Source: an uncultured Bacteroidales bacterium
GTDB lineage: Bacteria > Bacteroidota > Bacteroidia > Bacteroidales > Bacteroidaceae
Assembly: GCA_902787575.1 (NCBI GenBank)
Contig: CADAGX010000002.1
Coordinates: 1 to 64,000 of the forward strand
Reading direction: 5' to 3'
DNA length: 64,000 bases
Shown here in pieces: positions 52,437-60,683 of the stretch. The number at the start of each line of letters is the position of its first letter. Positions within the stretch are counted from its first letter, which is position 1. The position numbers and the translations under genes are program-made. Below the pieces are notes generated by a model. The model saw only the letters and a program-made list of their open reading frames with translations, did no database searches and had not been told where the DNA came from.

Positions 52437-54254
52437 ATGAACAAATTTCTCTCGCTCATTGCCCTCCTTTGCCTGCTGGTCGCATGCAAAGGACAGGCGC
52501 CCAACACCGAAAAGTCACTCATGCTGCCGCCCGTATTCGGCACAGACACCGCTGGAATAAGGCAAGACAATATGACGCGCGCCTATATCACACCGCGGCG
52601 CGTGCTGTGGACACAGGGACAAGTGGACGACGCAAACCTGCTGCTGCAGCCCAACACCGGACAATCGGACATCTTCGGACAGGGAATGTGCCGCATGAAA
52701 ACCTCCGGCGACGAGCAGGCAAGCATCATACTCGACTTCGGACGCGAGTTGCACGGAGGCCTGAAGTTGGTCATAAGCGCGTGCCAGCCCACAAAGACGC
52801 CGACGTTGCGCATCCGCTTCGGCGAGTCGGTAAGCGAAACGTGCAGCGAACTCAACACCGCCAAGTCCGTTGCTGAGACTGGCAGCCGTGCCGACGCAAA
52901 TCTCAAAGCCAACACCGCCACAAACGACCACGCAGTACGCGACATGGTGCTCACCGTGCCGTTCTACGGACAAATAGAAATCGGCAGTACGGGCTTCCGT
53001 TTCGTCAGAATCGACCTGTTGGACGACATGCTGATAAACCTCAAAGAAGCTACGGCCATCTTCCGTTTCAGAAATATCCCGTATCTCGGCAGCTTCAACT
53101 GCTCCGACCAGCGACTCAACGACATTTGGATGACGGGCGCCTACACGGTGCACCTGAACATGCAAGAGTACATCTGGGACGGCGTGAAGCGCGACCGCCT
53201 GATTTGGTTGGGCGACATGCATCCCGAGACGTCCACCATCAGCACCGTCTTCGGCAACGAAGAAAGTTTCTACGCGAGCTTGGACCTGGCGTGTCAGCAG
53301 TGGCCGCTCCCTTCGTGGCTCAACGGCATGAGCGCCTACTCCATGTGGTATCTTATCATACAGTACGACTGGTATCGCCACTTCGCAGATTTGGAATTTC
53401 TGCAGAAACATAAAGATTACATCACAGGTCTCATCGACCTCATCGACACGAAGGTGGACGCCGACGGCACGGAGCATCTGGCCGCCAGCCGCTTCCTCGA
53501 CTGGCCGTCGAGCCCCAACAAGGAAGGTGTGGAGTCTGGCTACCGCGCTTTACTCAGCTGGGCGCTGCAGGACGGCGCACAACTTTGCACCTTGCTGGGC
53601 GACGAAGCACGTGCACAGAAGTGTCGCGACATCGATGCTCGCCTGCGACAGAAGGTCCTGCCTCCCAACAACCTAAAGCAAGCGGCGGCTCTCATGGCCA
53701 TTGCCGGCCTGATGAAACCCGAGGTGGCGGCCAACGAATTCATACTGGTGGACGGTGCCAAGAATTTTTCCACGTTCTACGGCTATTATATGCTCGAGGC
53801 GCTGGCTATGGCCGGCGAGTACGAAAAAGCAATGTCAATCATCAAAGAATATTGGGGAGGCATGCTTGATCTGGGCGCCACGTCCTTCTGGGAAGATTTC
53901 AACCTCGAGTGGACAAAAAATGCAGGTCGCATAGACGAATTCGTGCCCGAGGGCAAAGATGACATACACGGCGACTTCGGTGCCTACTGCTATCCCGGCT
54001 TCCGCCACAGCTTCTGCCACGGCTGGGCCAGCGGCCCCACGGCGTGGCTCATGGAGCACGTGCTCGGCGTCGAGATACTGGAGCCGGGATGCAAGGTAGT
54101 ACGCATCACGCCACACTTGGGCGAACTCGAATGGGCCGAGGGAACCTACCCTACTCCGTTCGGCCAAATAGAAATACGCCACGAGCGGCAGGCCGACGGC
54201 CGTGTGACCTCGCGCATCAAGGCGCCAAAGGGCGTAAAGGTGGTGAAAAACTGA
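52437..54254 (+). CDS. GH78 family alpha-L-rhamnosidase-like lipoprotein
   Basis: This 605-residue protein has a lipoprotein signal (LIALLCLLVAC). The N-terminal beta-sandwich contains IILDFGRELHGGLKLVI, and the (alpha/alpha)6 barrel begins near GSFNCSDQRLNDIWMTGAYTV. The family motif region WDGVKRDRLIWLGDMHPE carries the acidic catalytic residues seen in GH78 enzymes, with TSFWEDFN later. The C-terminal beta domain ends VRITPHLGELEWAEGTYPTPFG. It probably removes rhamnose at the cell surface or periplasm. Related families share this fold, so the substrate is not certain. Confidence 0.82.
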   Translation: MNKFLSLIALLCLLVACKGQAPNTEKSLMLPPVFGTDTAGIRQDNMTRAYITPRRVLWTQGQVDDANLLLQPNTGQSDIFGQGMCRMKTSGDEQASIILDFGRELHGGLKLVISACQPTKTPTLRIRFGESVSETCSELNTAKSVAETGSRADANLKANTATNDHAVRDMVLTVPFYGQIEIGSTGFRFVRIDLLDDMLINLKEATAIFRFRNIPYLGSFNCSDQRLNDIWMTGAYTVHLNMQEYIWDGVKRDRLIWLGDMHPETSTISTVFGNEESFYASLDLACQQWPLPSWLNGMSAYSMWYLIIQYDWYRHFADLEFLQKHKDYITGLIDLIDTKVDADGTEHLAASRFLDWPSSPNKEGVESGYRALLSWALQDGAQLCTLLGDEARAQKCRDIDARLRQKVLPPNNLKQAAALMAIAGLMKPEVAANEFILVDGAKNFSTFYGYYMLEALAMAGEYEKAMSIIKEYWGGMLDLGATSFWEDFNLEWTKNAGRIDEFVPEGKDDIHGDFGAYCYPGFRHSFCHGWASGPTAWLMEHVLGVEILEPGCKVVRITPHLGELEWAEGTYPTPFGQIEIRHERQADGRVTSRIKAPKGVKVVKN

Positions 54255-54296
54255 GCGATAAAACCTATAATACATAATTTCTAAACTAACAAAACT

Positions 54297-56288
54297 ATGA
54301 TGAGACGAATCATTTTTGCGGTGCTGTGCATGCTGTCAGCCGGCGTGCTCCCCGCACAGAAGACATTCACCCTTGCCTCGCCAGACGGCAAAGTCACCTC
54401 CACCATTTCGGTGGGCGACAACCTAACTTACGACATCCGCGTGGACGGCCGACAGGTGCTGGCTCCATCGGCCATCAGCATGAAACTGACGGACGGCACA
54501 GAGTGGGGTGTGCGGCCGCGCATCGCAGGCAAGAAACAGACAAGTATCAACGAAGAGATTGCCTCGCCGCTCACACGCCAGGCAACGATGAAAAACGAGT
54601 GCAACGTGCTGACGCTCTCGTTCAAAGGCCAGTATGCAGTGGAATTCCGCGCGTACGACAACGGCGTGGCCTACAGATTCTTGACGCAGCAGAAGAAGCC
54701 GTTCTGTGTGGAGCGCGAAGGCGTGGAATACTGCCTGCCGCAGGACTACAGTTGCACGGTGCCCTACGTGAAACGCTTCAACGAAAGCGACCCGCAGGCG
54801 CAGTTCTTTAATTCCTTCGAGAACTATTACACGACGGCTAAGTCGTCGGAACTCGATTCGCGCCGCTACTGTTTCCTGCCCCTCGTGGTGCAGGCCGAAA
54901 ACGGTGTGAAGCTATGTATCACCGAAACGCATCTCGAGAATTATCCCGGCCTGTATCTCGCAGGCAGCACAAAGAAGTTCAGCGGCGTCCATGCGCCCCA
55001 CCCCAAGGACGTGGAGCAGGGCGGACACAACATGTTGCAGATGCTCGTGAAGAGCCGCGAAAACTTCATCGCAAAGGTCGAAGCTCCGCGCACCTTCCCT
55101 TGGCGCATTGCCATGATAAGCCGTCAGGACAAAGACCTCGCCATGAACAATCTCAGCTACCTGCTGGCGGCACCGTGCCGCGTGCCGGATGTGTCGTGGG
55201 TGAAGCCCGGAAAAGTGGCATGGGACTGGTGGAACGACTGGAACATCTATGGCGTGGACTTCACCGCAGGCATCAACGACGAGACTTACAAGTACTACAT
55301 CGATTTTGCCTCGCAGAAAGGCATAGAATACGTGATACTCGACGAGGGCTGGGCCGTCAACAAGAAAGCCGACCTCTTCCAAATCATTCCTAAGATACAT
55401 CTCAAGGAACTTGTCGACTACGCCAAGCAGAAAAACGTGGGCATCATCCTCTGGGCCGGCTACTGGGCCTTCGAGCGCGACATGGAGCACGTCTGCAGCC
55501 ACTACAGCCAGATGGGCGTGAAAGGCTTCAAAGTCGACTTTATGGACCGCGACGACCAGATTATGACAGATTTCTATTATCGCACCGCAGCCATGGCCGC
55601 CAAGTATCACCTGATGATTGACTTCCACGGAGCGTTCAAACCCGCCGGCCTCAACCGAACGTATCCAAACGTAGTGAACTTTGAGGGCGTCAACGGTCTG
55701 GAGCAGCTGAAATGGAGTTCGGCAGACGTAGATCAGGTGGCCTACGACACAGAGATTCCCTTCATCCGTCAGACGGCTGGCCCGCTCGACTACACGCAGG
55801 GCGCCATGGTAAACGCAGCCAAAGGGTCGTATTATCCAAACTACTCGGAACCGATGAGCCAGGGCACGCGCTGCCACCAACTCGGCCTCTACATGATTCT
55901 GGAGTCGCCGCTGTCGATGCTCTGCGACTCGCCCAGCAACTACCTTACGTTGGGCGGCCCCTGCACCGACTTCATTGCGCAAGTGCCAACCGTATGGGAC
56001 GAAACCATCGTGCTGCAGGGCGAAATGGGTAAGTTCATCGTCACCGCACGCCGCAAGGGCACGACATGGTACGTGGGCGGCATTACGAACTGGGATGCAC
56101 GCGACGTGGAAATCGCCACATCGTTCCTCGCCGGCGGAAAGTATAAGGTGGAATCCTTCGTAGATGGCGTCAATGCCAAATACAAGGGCTCCGACTACAA
56201 ATACACCACGGCCAGCTTCTCGGCCGGCGAAACCATGAAAATCCACATGGCTCCTGGCGGCGGCTTCGCCATCAAGCTAAGCAAATAA
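54297..56288 (+). CDS. GH97 family retaining alpha-galactosidase-type enzyme, secreted
   Basis: This 663-residue protein has a signal peptide (ends near PAQ); ATG codons at 54297 and 54300 are equivalent. GH97 signatures: SPDGKVTSTISVGDNLTYDI, the barrel WDWWNDWNIYGVDFTAGIN, EYVILDEGWAV and GFKVDFMDRDDQ. The Asp in KVDFMD sits where retaining GH97 alpha-galactosidases have their nucleophile, whereas inverting SusB-type glucosidases lack it, so retaining alpha-galactosidase is the best guess. It ends the MBL-GH78-GH97 operon, with a strong terminator 28 bases downstream. Confidence 0.88.
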   Translation: MMRRIIFAVLCMLSAGVLPAQKTFTLASPDGKVTSTISVGDNLTYDIRVDGRQVLAPSAISMKLTDGTEWGVRPRIAGKKQTSINEEIASPLTRQATMKNECNVLTLSFKGQYAVEFRAYDNGVAYRFLTQQKKPFCVEREGVEYCLPQDYSCTVPYVKRFNESDPQAQFFNSFENYYTTAKSSELDSRRYCFLPLVVQAENGVKLCITETHLENYPGLYLAGSTKKFSGVHAPHPKDVEQGGHNMLQMLVKSRENFIAKVEAPRTFPWRIAMISRQDKDLAMNNLSYLLAAPCRVPDVSWVKPGKVAWDWWNDWNIYGVDFTAGINDETYKYYIDFASQKGIEYVILDEGWAVNKKADLFQIIPKIHLKELVDYAKQKNVGIILWAGYWAFERDMEHVCSHYSQMGVKGFKVDFMDRDDQIMTDFYYRTAAMAAKYHLMIDFHGAFKPAGLNRTYPNVVNFEGVNGLEQLKWSSADVDQVAYDTEIPFIRQTAGPLDYTQGAMVNAAKGSYYPNYSEPMSQGTRCHQLGLYMILESPLSMLCDSPSNYLTLGGPCTDFIAQVPTVWDETIVLQGEMGKFIVTARRKGTTWYVGGITNWDARDVEIATSFLAGGKYKVESFVDGVNAKYKGSDYKYTTASFSAGETMKIHMAPGGGFAIKLSK

Positions 56289-56315
56289 AGCACTTCACGC
56301 AAATGCTACAGAAAC

Positions 56316-56356
56316 AAGAGCAGAGGCACCCGATGAGCGCCTCTGCTCTTTTATTT
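56316..56356 (+). terminator. Rho-independent terminator after GH97
   Basis: AAGAGCAGAGGC (56316-56327) pairs perfectly with GCCTCTGCTCTT (56339-56350), followed by TTATTT. Confidence 0.9.
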
Positions 56357-56377
56357 CTCACAGCCGGAAAAATAATT

Positions 56378-56432
56378 GCAACCCGCTGTTTTCTGCAAAA
56401 CTACGTGCGGCAAATCATTTACTGCGTGACGT
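56378..56432. repeat. Degenerate palindrome array at the 3' end of the GH10 gene
   Basis: Core-like segments start at 56378 (GCAACCCGCTGT), 56400 (ACTACGTGCGGC) and 56421 (ACTGCGTGACGT), spaced 22 and 21 bases. The array overlaps the GH10 stop codon. The matches are weak and may be partly chance. Confidence 0.4.
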
Positions 56433-57474
56433 CCTTCTTCTGCAAGATGACATCGTAGGCTCGCTTCGGCTGATAATTCACGTCGAAAGGCAACGGATAA
56501 TTCTTTGCGCCGAGCCACGAATCGCGGTCCGAGAGGTTCCAGAAGGTGACATTGTCGATAACATCGCTGTGACGCCTCAGCACCGTAAAGATGCGGCCGT
56601 ACTGCGCTGCCAAACGTTCGTCGAGCGAGTCGCTGGCTGTCGTTCCATCCTTACTGAACTGCAGGTCGCCGCCCTGCTGGCTGCTGGCGCGGACATCAAG
56701 TTCCGTAATGTGAATGTGATGCACCAGCTGTCGATAGAGACGTATGGCACGGTCGAGTTCCTCGGGCTGCGGCCGACGCAGGTTGTAATGCCCCTGCATT
56801 CCGATGCCGTCTATGGGCACTCCGTCAGCCTTCAGCCGCAAAACCATCTCGTAGATGCGCCGACTCCTCACGGGGTCGCACTCGTTGTAGTCGTTGTAGA
56901 AAAGCAGCGCCGTGGAATCTGCCTCGTGCGCAAAGCGAAAAGCGTTGGCAATAAACTCCTCGCCGGCAATACGATACATGGGCGTCTGTCTATAAGGGTT
57001 GTCGGCACGCCTGTCGTCTGTGATAGCTTCGTTCACCACGTCCCAACAGTACACCACGTCCTTGTAGCGGCTCACTACGGCATGAATGTGATTGCGCATT
57101 CGCCTGAAGAATTCTTCCTTCGGCAGTGGATTTCCTTCCTCGTCCTCATACATCCAGCGGCCTATCTGGTTGTGCCACATCAAACAATGGCCACGCATTT
57201 TAATGCCGTGCTGACGACAGAAGTTGGCAACGCGGTCGGCGCCACGCCAGTCGAATCGTCCTTCCTCGCGCTCAGTCGATGCCGGCTTCATGGCGTTCTC
57301 CGCCGTGACGCTGTTGTAGTTCCTGCAGATAAGTGCGGCCTGCGCCGAATCTGTGACGTTACGCAGGTTTACAGACACGCCCACCGTGAACAGTCCCTCG
57401 TAGGCATCCTTGAGTCCCTGCGCCGAGAGCTGGAGTGCCGGCAGCAGCAGGAAGAAAAACACCTTCTTTCTCAT
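56419..57474 (-). CDS. GH10 family endo-beta-1,4-xylanase, secreted
   Basis: The ATG at 57474 gives 351 residues with a signal peptide (MRKKVFFFLLLPALQLSAQ); the upstream extension of the frame overlaps the OmpA-like gene. GH10 signatures: NSVTAENAMKPAS, RGHCLMWHNQ, WDVVNEAI with acid/base Glu149, and HITELDV with nucleophile Glu258, then VTFWNLSDRDSWL. It cleaves xylan internally. No binding module is attached. It lies 14 bases downstream of the OmpA-like gene on the same strand, so it may be co-transcribed. Confidence 0.93.
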   Translation of the reverse strand: MRKKVFFFLLLPALQLSAQGLKDAYEGLFTVGVSVNLRNVTDSAQAALICRNYNSVTAENAMKPASTEREEGRFDWRGADRVANFCRQHGIKMRGHCLMWHNQIGRWMYEDEEGNPLPKEEFFRRMRNHIHAVVSRYKDVVYCWDVVNEAITDDRRADNPYRQTPMYRIAGEEFIANAFRFAHEADSTALLFYNDYNECDPVRSRRIYEMVLRLKADGVPIDGIGMQGHYNLRRPQPEELDRAIRLYRQLVHHIHITELDVRASSQQGGDLQFSKDGTTASDSLDERLAAQYGRIFTVLRRHSDVIDNVTFWNLSDRDSWLGAKNYPLPFDVNYQPKRAYDVILQKKDVTQ

Positions 57475-57488
57475 TCCTACCAAGGGGG

Positions 57489-58313
57489 TCAGTTGTTCTG
57501 CAACATCTCGAAGAGCTTGTCGAGCCGCGGAGCCATGATAATCTCCGTGCGACGATTCTTGGCGCGACCTTCGGCCGTCTCGTTCGTTGCCACGGGCTTG
57601 AACTCGCCACGTCCGCACGGCTGAATCTGCATAGGCGCCACGCCGTATGTCTCAGTCAGTATGCGCACAACGCTGGTTGCGCGGATGACACTCAAGTCCC
57701 AGTTGTCTTGGTAAACGGCCGTCTTAATGGGCACGTTATCTGTGTGGCCCTCGATGTAAACGTCTATTTCCGTCTGCTTATTCAAGACTTGCGCCAGTTT
57801 GCCCAACGCATTCCGACCCTGAGCGTTCACAACTGCCTTTCCAGACTCGAAAAGCAATTTGTCGCTCATGGCCACGTACACCTTGCCGCCCTCCTCGCGC
57901 ACCGTAAGTTCGTCGCTGCTGAAGCCGAGCAACGCGTCCTTGACGTTGGCCAGCAGTTTTTTCACTTTCTCGTTCTGTGCATTTATCATCTCCTGCAACT
58001 GAGCGATTGTCTTCTCTCGGTCGGCCAGTTCTCGCTGCTTCGACAGGAGCGACGTGTTGAGTTTCTGATTTTCGCTTTGGTTGCTGGCCAGCAACGCCTG
58101 GTAGTTTCTTAGGCTGCTGCCCAAGAGCGACGTATCGTTCTTCAACGTGGCGCACAGCCCACGGCTGCCATCCAAAAGGTCGGCCAAGCTGTCGCGACTG
58201 TAAATCGCCGCCCAACGGCTGGCTTCTGTGGCTTCGTATTTTTTGCGGCTTACCATACACGAGGAAAGCACGACGCACGTCAGAAAGAGTGCGCAAAGAT
58301 TCATTTTTCTCAT
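57489..58313 (-). CDS. OmpA-family peptidoglycan-binding lipoprotein
   Basis: This 274-residue protein has a lipoprotein signal (LFLTCVVLSSC, lipobox LSSC). Residues about 45-130 form a coiled coil, and the C-terminal about 130 residues are an OmpA/MotB domain with YIEGHTDNVPI, the helix NWDLSVIRATSVVRIL and GRGEFKPVATNETAEGRAKNRRTEI. It anchors the outer membrane to peptidoglycan. The start could also be the ATG nine bases downstream. The 149 bases to deoC (58314-58462) contain no gene or clear motif. Confidence 0.9.
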   Translation of the reverse strand: MRKMNLCALFLTCVVLSSCMVSRKKYEATEASRWAAIYSRDSLADLLDGSRGLCATLKNDTSLLGSSLRNYQALLASNQSENQKLNTSLLSKQRELADREKTIAQLQEMINAQNEKVKKLLANVKDALLGFSSDELTVREEGGKVYVAMSDKLLFESGKAVVNAQGRNALGKLAQVLNKQTEIDVYIEGHTDNVPIKTAVYQDNWDLSVIRATSVVRILTETYGVAPMQIQPCGRGEFKPVATNETAEGRAKNRRTEIIMAPRLDKLFEMLQNN

Positions 58314-58462
58314 CTTTCGTCTATTTTAAATTAAATGTCGCACATAAAAATCATGCTTCAATCTTTTGTCTATCAGGCTGCTGCGCCCTACTCTACCCCT
58401 CTGAGATTTCGTTTTTCCCGCCTTTCGCCACCGACGGACCGAAATTCAGGAATCTCAAAAGC

Positions 58463-59356
58463 TCAGAAGAACTTCGTTTCTGTGCCCAGCACTTCGCTCA
58501 GCAACAGATTGGCCAAACGACTGGTGCCAAGGCGGAGCCACTGGTTTGTGAGCCATTGTTCGCCGAGTACCTCCTTTACTATGGTATAATACACCAGCGC
58601 GTCATGCACAGTATTAAGGCCGCCAGCCGGCTTGAAGCCTATCTGAATGCCGGTTTTATCGTAATATTCCTTAATGGCCTGGCACATCACATACGCAGCC
58701 TCGGGCGTGGCAGCCGGTTTTTCCTTGCCAGTGCTTGTCTTTATGTAGTCTGCACCAGCGTACATGGCCAGCAGCGACGCTTTTTTGATGTTCTCGGCTG
58801 TGCCCAGCAAGCCCGTTTCCAGGATTACCTTCATCTTCTTTTGGCCGCAAATGGCCTTCAATTCGCCGATTTCATCGCACACTGACTCGTAGTCGCCGCT
58901 CAGGAACTTGCCGACGCTCATCACAATGTCTATTTCCGTTGCACCGTCGCGCAAGGCAAGTGCCGTCTCCACGGTTTTCACCTCCATCACTGCCTGCGAC
59001 GAAGGGAAGCTGCCACTCACGCAAGCCACTTCCACGCCTTCTACTTCGAGGCTCTGGCTCACGATGCTGGCAAAACAGGGATACACGCAGATGGTGGCCA
59101 CGTGCGGAAGGTCGGGATAAGCATCCTCAAACGCATTAACGCGCTCGGTGAACTTCAGCACCGACTCCTCGCTGTCTGTGGTCTTCAGTGTGGTGAGTTC
59201 CACGCTGCCCATCAAGAAACGTTTCACGGCCAGCGTGTCGTTCTCGGGCACTTTTTTCTCGATGATTTCGGCCACTTTGGCCTTCACTTCCTCGTCACTC
59301 AACTTTGTGTTGTATAAATCGAGCGCCTGCTCGTACTTACTCTTCTCTTCCATCAT
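58463..59356 (-). CDS. deoC: Deoxyribose-phosphate aldolase
   Basis: This 297-residue class I aldolase has the Schiff-base Lys206 in DYIKTSTGK, with VATICVYPCFAS, EIDIVMSVGKFLSGD and MKVILETGLLG as conserved barrel strands and GFKPAGGLNT near the C-terminus. It splits deoxyribose 5-phosphate into acetaldehyde and glyceraldehyde 3-phosphate. The N-terminal extension of about 40 residues is usual for Bacteroidetes copies. Its start overlaps the mazG-like stop, so it ends the mnmG-apt-uvrC-dtd cluster. Confidence 0.93.
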   Translation of the reverse strand: MMEEKSKYEQALDLYNTKLSDEEVKAKVAEIIEKKVPENDTLAVKRFLMGSVELTTLKTTDSEESVLKFTERVNAFEDAYPDLPHVATICVYPCFASIVSQSLEVEGVEVACVSGSFPSSQAVMEVKTVETALALRDGATEIDIVMSVGKFLSGDYESVCDEIGELKAICGQKKMKVILETGLLGTAENIKKASLLAMYAGADYIKTSTGKEKPAATPEAAYVMCQAIKEYYDKTGIQIGFKPAGGLNTVHDALVYYTIVKEVLGEQWLTNQWLRLGTSRLANLLLSEVLGTETKFF

Positions 59357-59682
59357 ATCTGTTTTAGTTTAGGATTGTTTTTATGTCGTTCAGCATCTCG
59401 CATTGTCTTCTTCTGGAAACTGTGTTCCAAGGCCTCCGTCAGATTTACACCCGTCTGATTTGCCAGACAGATGAGCACCCACAGCACGTCTGCCATTTCT
59501 TCCGATGGATCCGACGTTTCTCCCGCCTTAAACGACTGGTCGCCATACCGCCGCGCCATGACGCGCGCCAGCTCGCCCACCTCCTCCGTCAGGCAAGCCA
59601 TGTTCGTAAGCTCGCTAAAGTAGCGTACACCGTACGTTTTTATCCAGTCGTCCACTCGTTTCTGCGCCTCGTCTATTGTCAT
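59353..59682 (-). CDS. MazG-like nucleotide pyrophosphohydrolase
   Basis: This 109-residue all-alpha NTP-PPase has the metal motif: EEVGEL (ExxE) followed about 30 residues later by SEEMADVLW (ExxD). Single-domain MazG-like enzymes remove aberrant nucleotides. It overlaps both neighbours by about four bases, pointing to coupled translation in the uvrC-dtd-deoC cluster. Confidence 0.88.
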   Translation of the reverse strand: MTIDEAQKRVDDWIKTYGVRYFSELTNMACLTEEVGELARVMARRYGDQSFKAGETSDPSEEMADVLWVLICLANQTGVNLTEALEHSFQKKTMRDAERHKNNPKLKQI

Positions 59683-59936
59683 AATACGTGGAAATATTCC
59701 AAAATCAATATCACGATAATTATTATGGGAAACATTACAAGTAAGCTTATGTTGTGCTCCCGATACTTTTTGAAGTGTATCATTTCATATACCACGCGTG
59801 CACCTATCAGCACGCACGATACACACAAGAGGACGAGCCACAACGTTCCGCCCCAGACATTGCCGCCAATCAGACTTACCACCAACAGCAGTGCTCCTAC
59901 GTATCGACAAATACTTGTCAGCTTGTCCACATTCAT
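59679..59936 (-). CDS. Small two-to-three-helix membrane protein, unknown function
   Basis: This 85-residue protein has hydrophobic stretches at about 15-30, 32-48 and 64-82 (for example FPIIIIVILILEYF). No family motif was recognised. Its stop overlaps the mazG-like start by four bases, and it is separated from dtd by 56 bases. Because such small membrane proteins are often found inserted in this gene order, it is probably real, but the role is unknown. Confidence 0.7.
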   Translation of the reverse strand: MNVDKLTSICRYVGALLLVVSLIGGNVWGGTLWLVLLCVSCVLIGARVVYEMIHFKKYREHNISLLVMFPIIIIVILILEYFHVL

Positions 59937-59992
59937 ATTTCCTGTCCGTTATAATATTCTTCTCACCTCTAATCTCTAATCCACCGCACGCA

Positions 59993-60445
59993 CTATTCCT
60001 TATTCTTCGTGTCCATACAGATGGTCACAGGGCCGTCATTCACAAGTTCCACCTGCATGTCTGCGCCAAATTCGCCCGTTTCAACGGGTTTTCCGAGCAG
60101 TTCCGACAGTCGCTTCACAAACGTTTCGTACATCGGAATGGCATGTTCGTGGCGCGCTGCACGAATCCAACTCGGCCGGTTCCCCTTTTTGTAACTGGCC
60201 ATCAGCGTAAACTGGCTTACAACGAGTGCTTCTCCGCCTACTGCCTGCACGTCCAGGTTCATTACACCTGCCTCGTCGTCAAACACACGTAATGCTGCTA
60301 TCTTTCGCGCCAACCAATCCACATCTTCCGCTGTATCAGCGTCTTCCACGCCCAGCAGAATCAGCAGCCCGCGGCCTATCGAGGCTTTCTTCGCGCCACC
60401 AATACTCACGCTGGCCTGCCCTACCCGTTGAATTACAGCACGCAT
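59993..60445 (-). CDS. dtd: D-aminoacyl-tRNA deacylase
   Basis: The ATG at 60445 ([17 protein letters not shown]) is the standard start; the frame extends 11 codons upstream without family similarity. The 150-residue protein has the catalytic SQFTL motif and the C-terminal NDGPVTI (Gly-Pro motif). It hydrolyses D-amino acids from mischarged tRNA. It lies between the repeat array downstream of uvrC and the small membrane gene. Confidence 0.95.
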   Translation of the reverse strand: MRAVIQRVGQASVSIGGAKKASIGRGLLILLGVEDADTAEDVDWLARKIAALRVFDDEAGVMNLDVQAVGGEALVVSQFTLMASYKKGNRPSWIRAARHEHAIPMYETFVKRLSELLGKPVETGEFGADMQVELVNDGPVTICMDTKNKE

Positions 60446-60583
60446 CTCGTCCGCTTCGAAATTACTTTTCCGAAGCAAAGATACATTTTTTATTTAATAC
60501 CGCAAAATCTGTGTGTTTTTAAAGTGCGCGCCGTTTATTTTATTTAAGCCTCTTCTGCGACACCTCAAATAAGTGTTAAATAT

Positions 60584-60683
60584 GCGACGTGTAGTTTCGC
60601 TTCACGCGACACGTAGTTTTCGCTCACGCGACGTGTGGCATTTCTTCATGCGACGCGTGGCATTTTCACACGCTACACTTCGC
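60584..60683. repeat. 22-bp-periodic palindrome array reaching into the uvrC stop codon (5 cores)
   Basis: Cores start at 60584 (GCGACGTGTAGT), 60606 (GCGACACGTAGT), 60628 (GCGACGTGTGGC), 60650 (GCGACGCGTGGC) and 60672 (GCTACACTTCGC), exactly 22 bases apart. The last core contains the uvrC stop codon (60673-60675, minus strand), so the end of UvrC is encoded by it. The rest of the gap to dtd (60446-60583) holds nothing recognisable. Confidence 0.85.
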
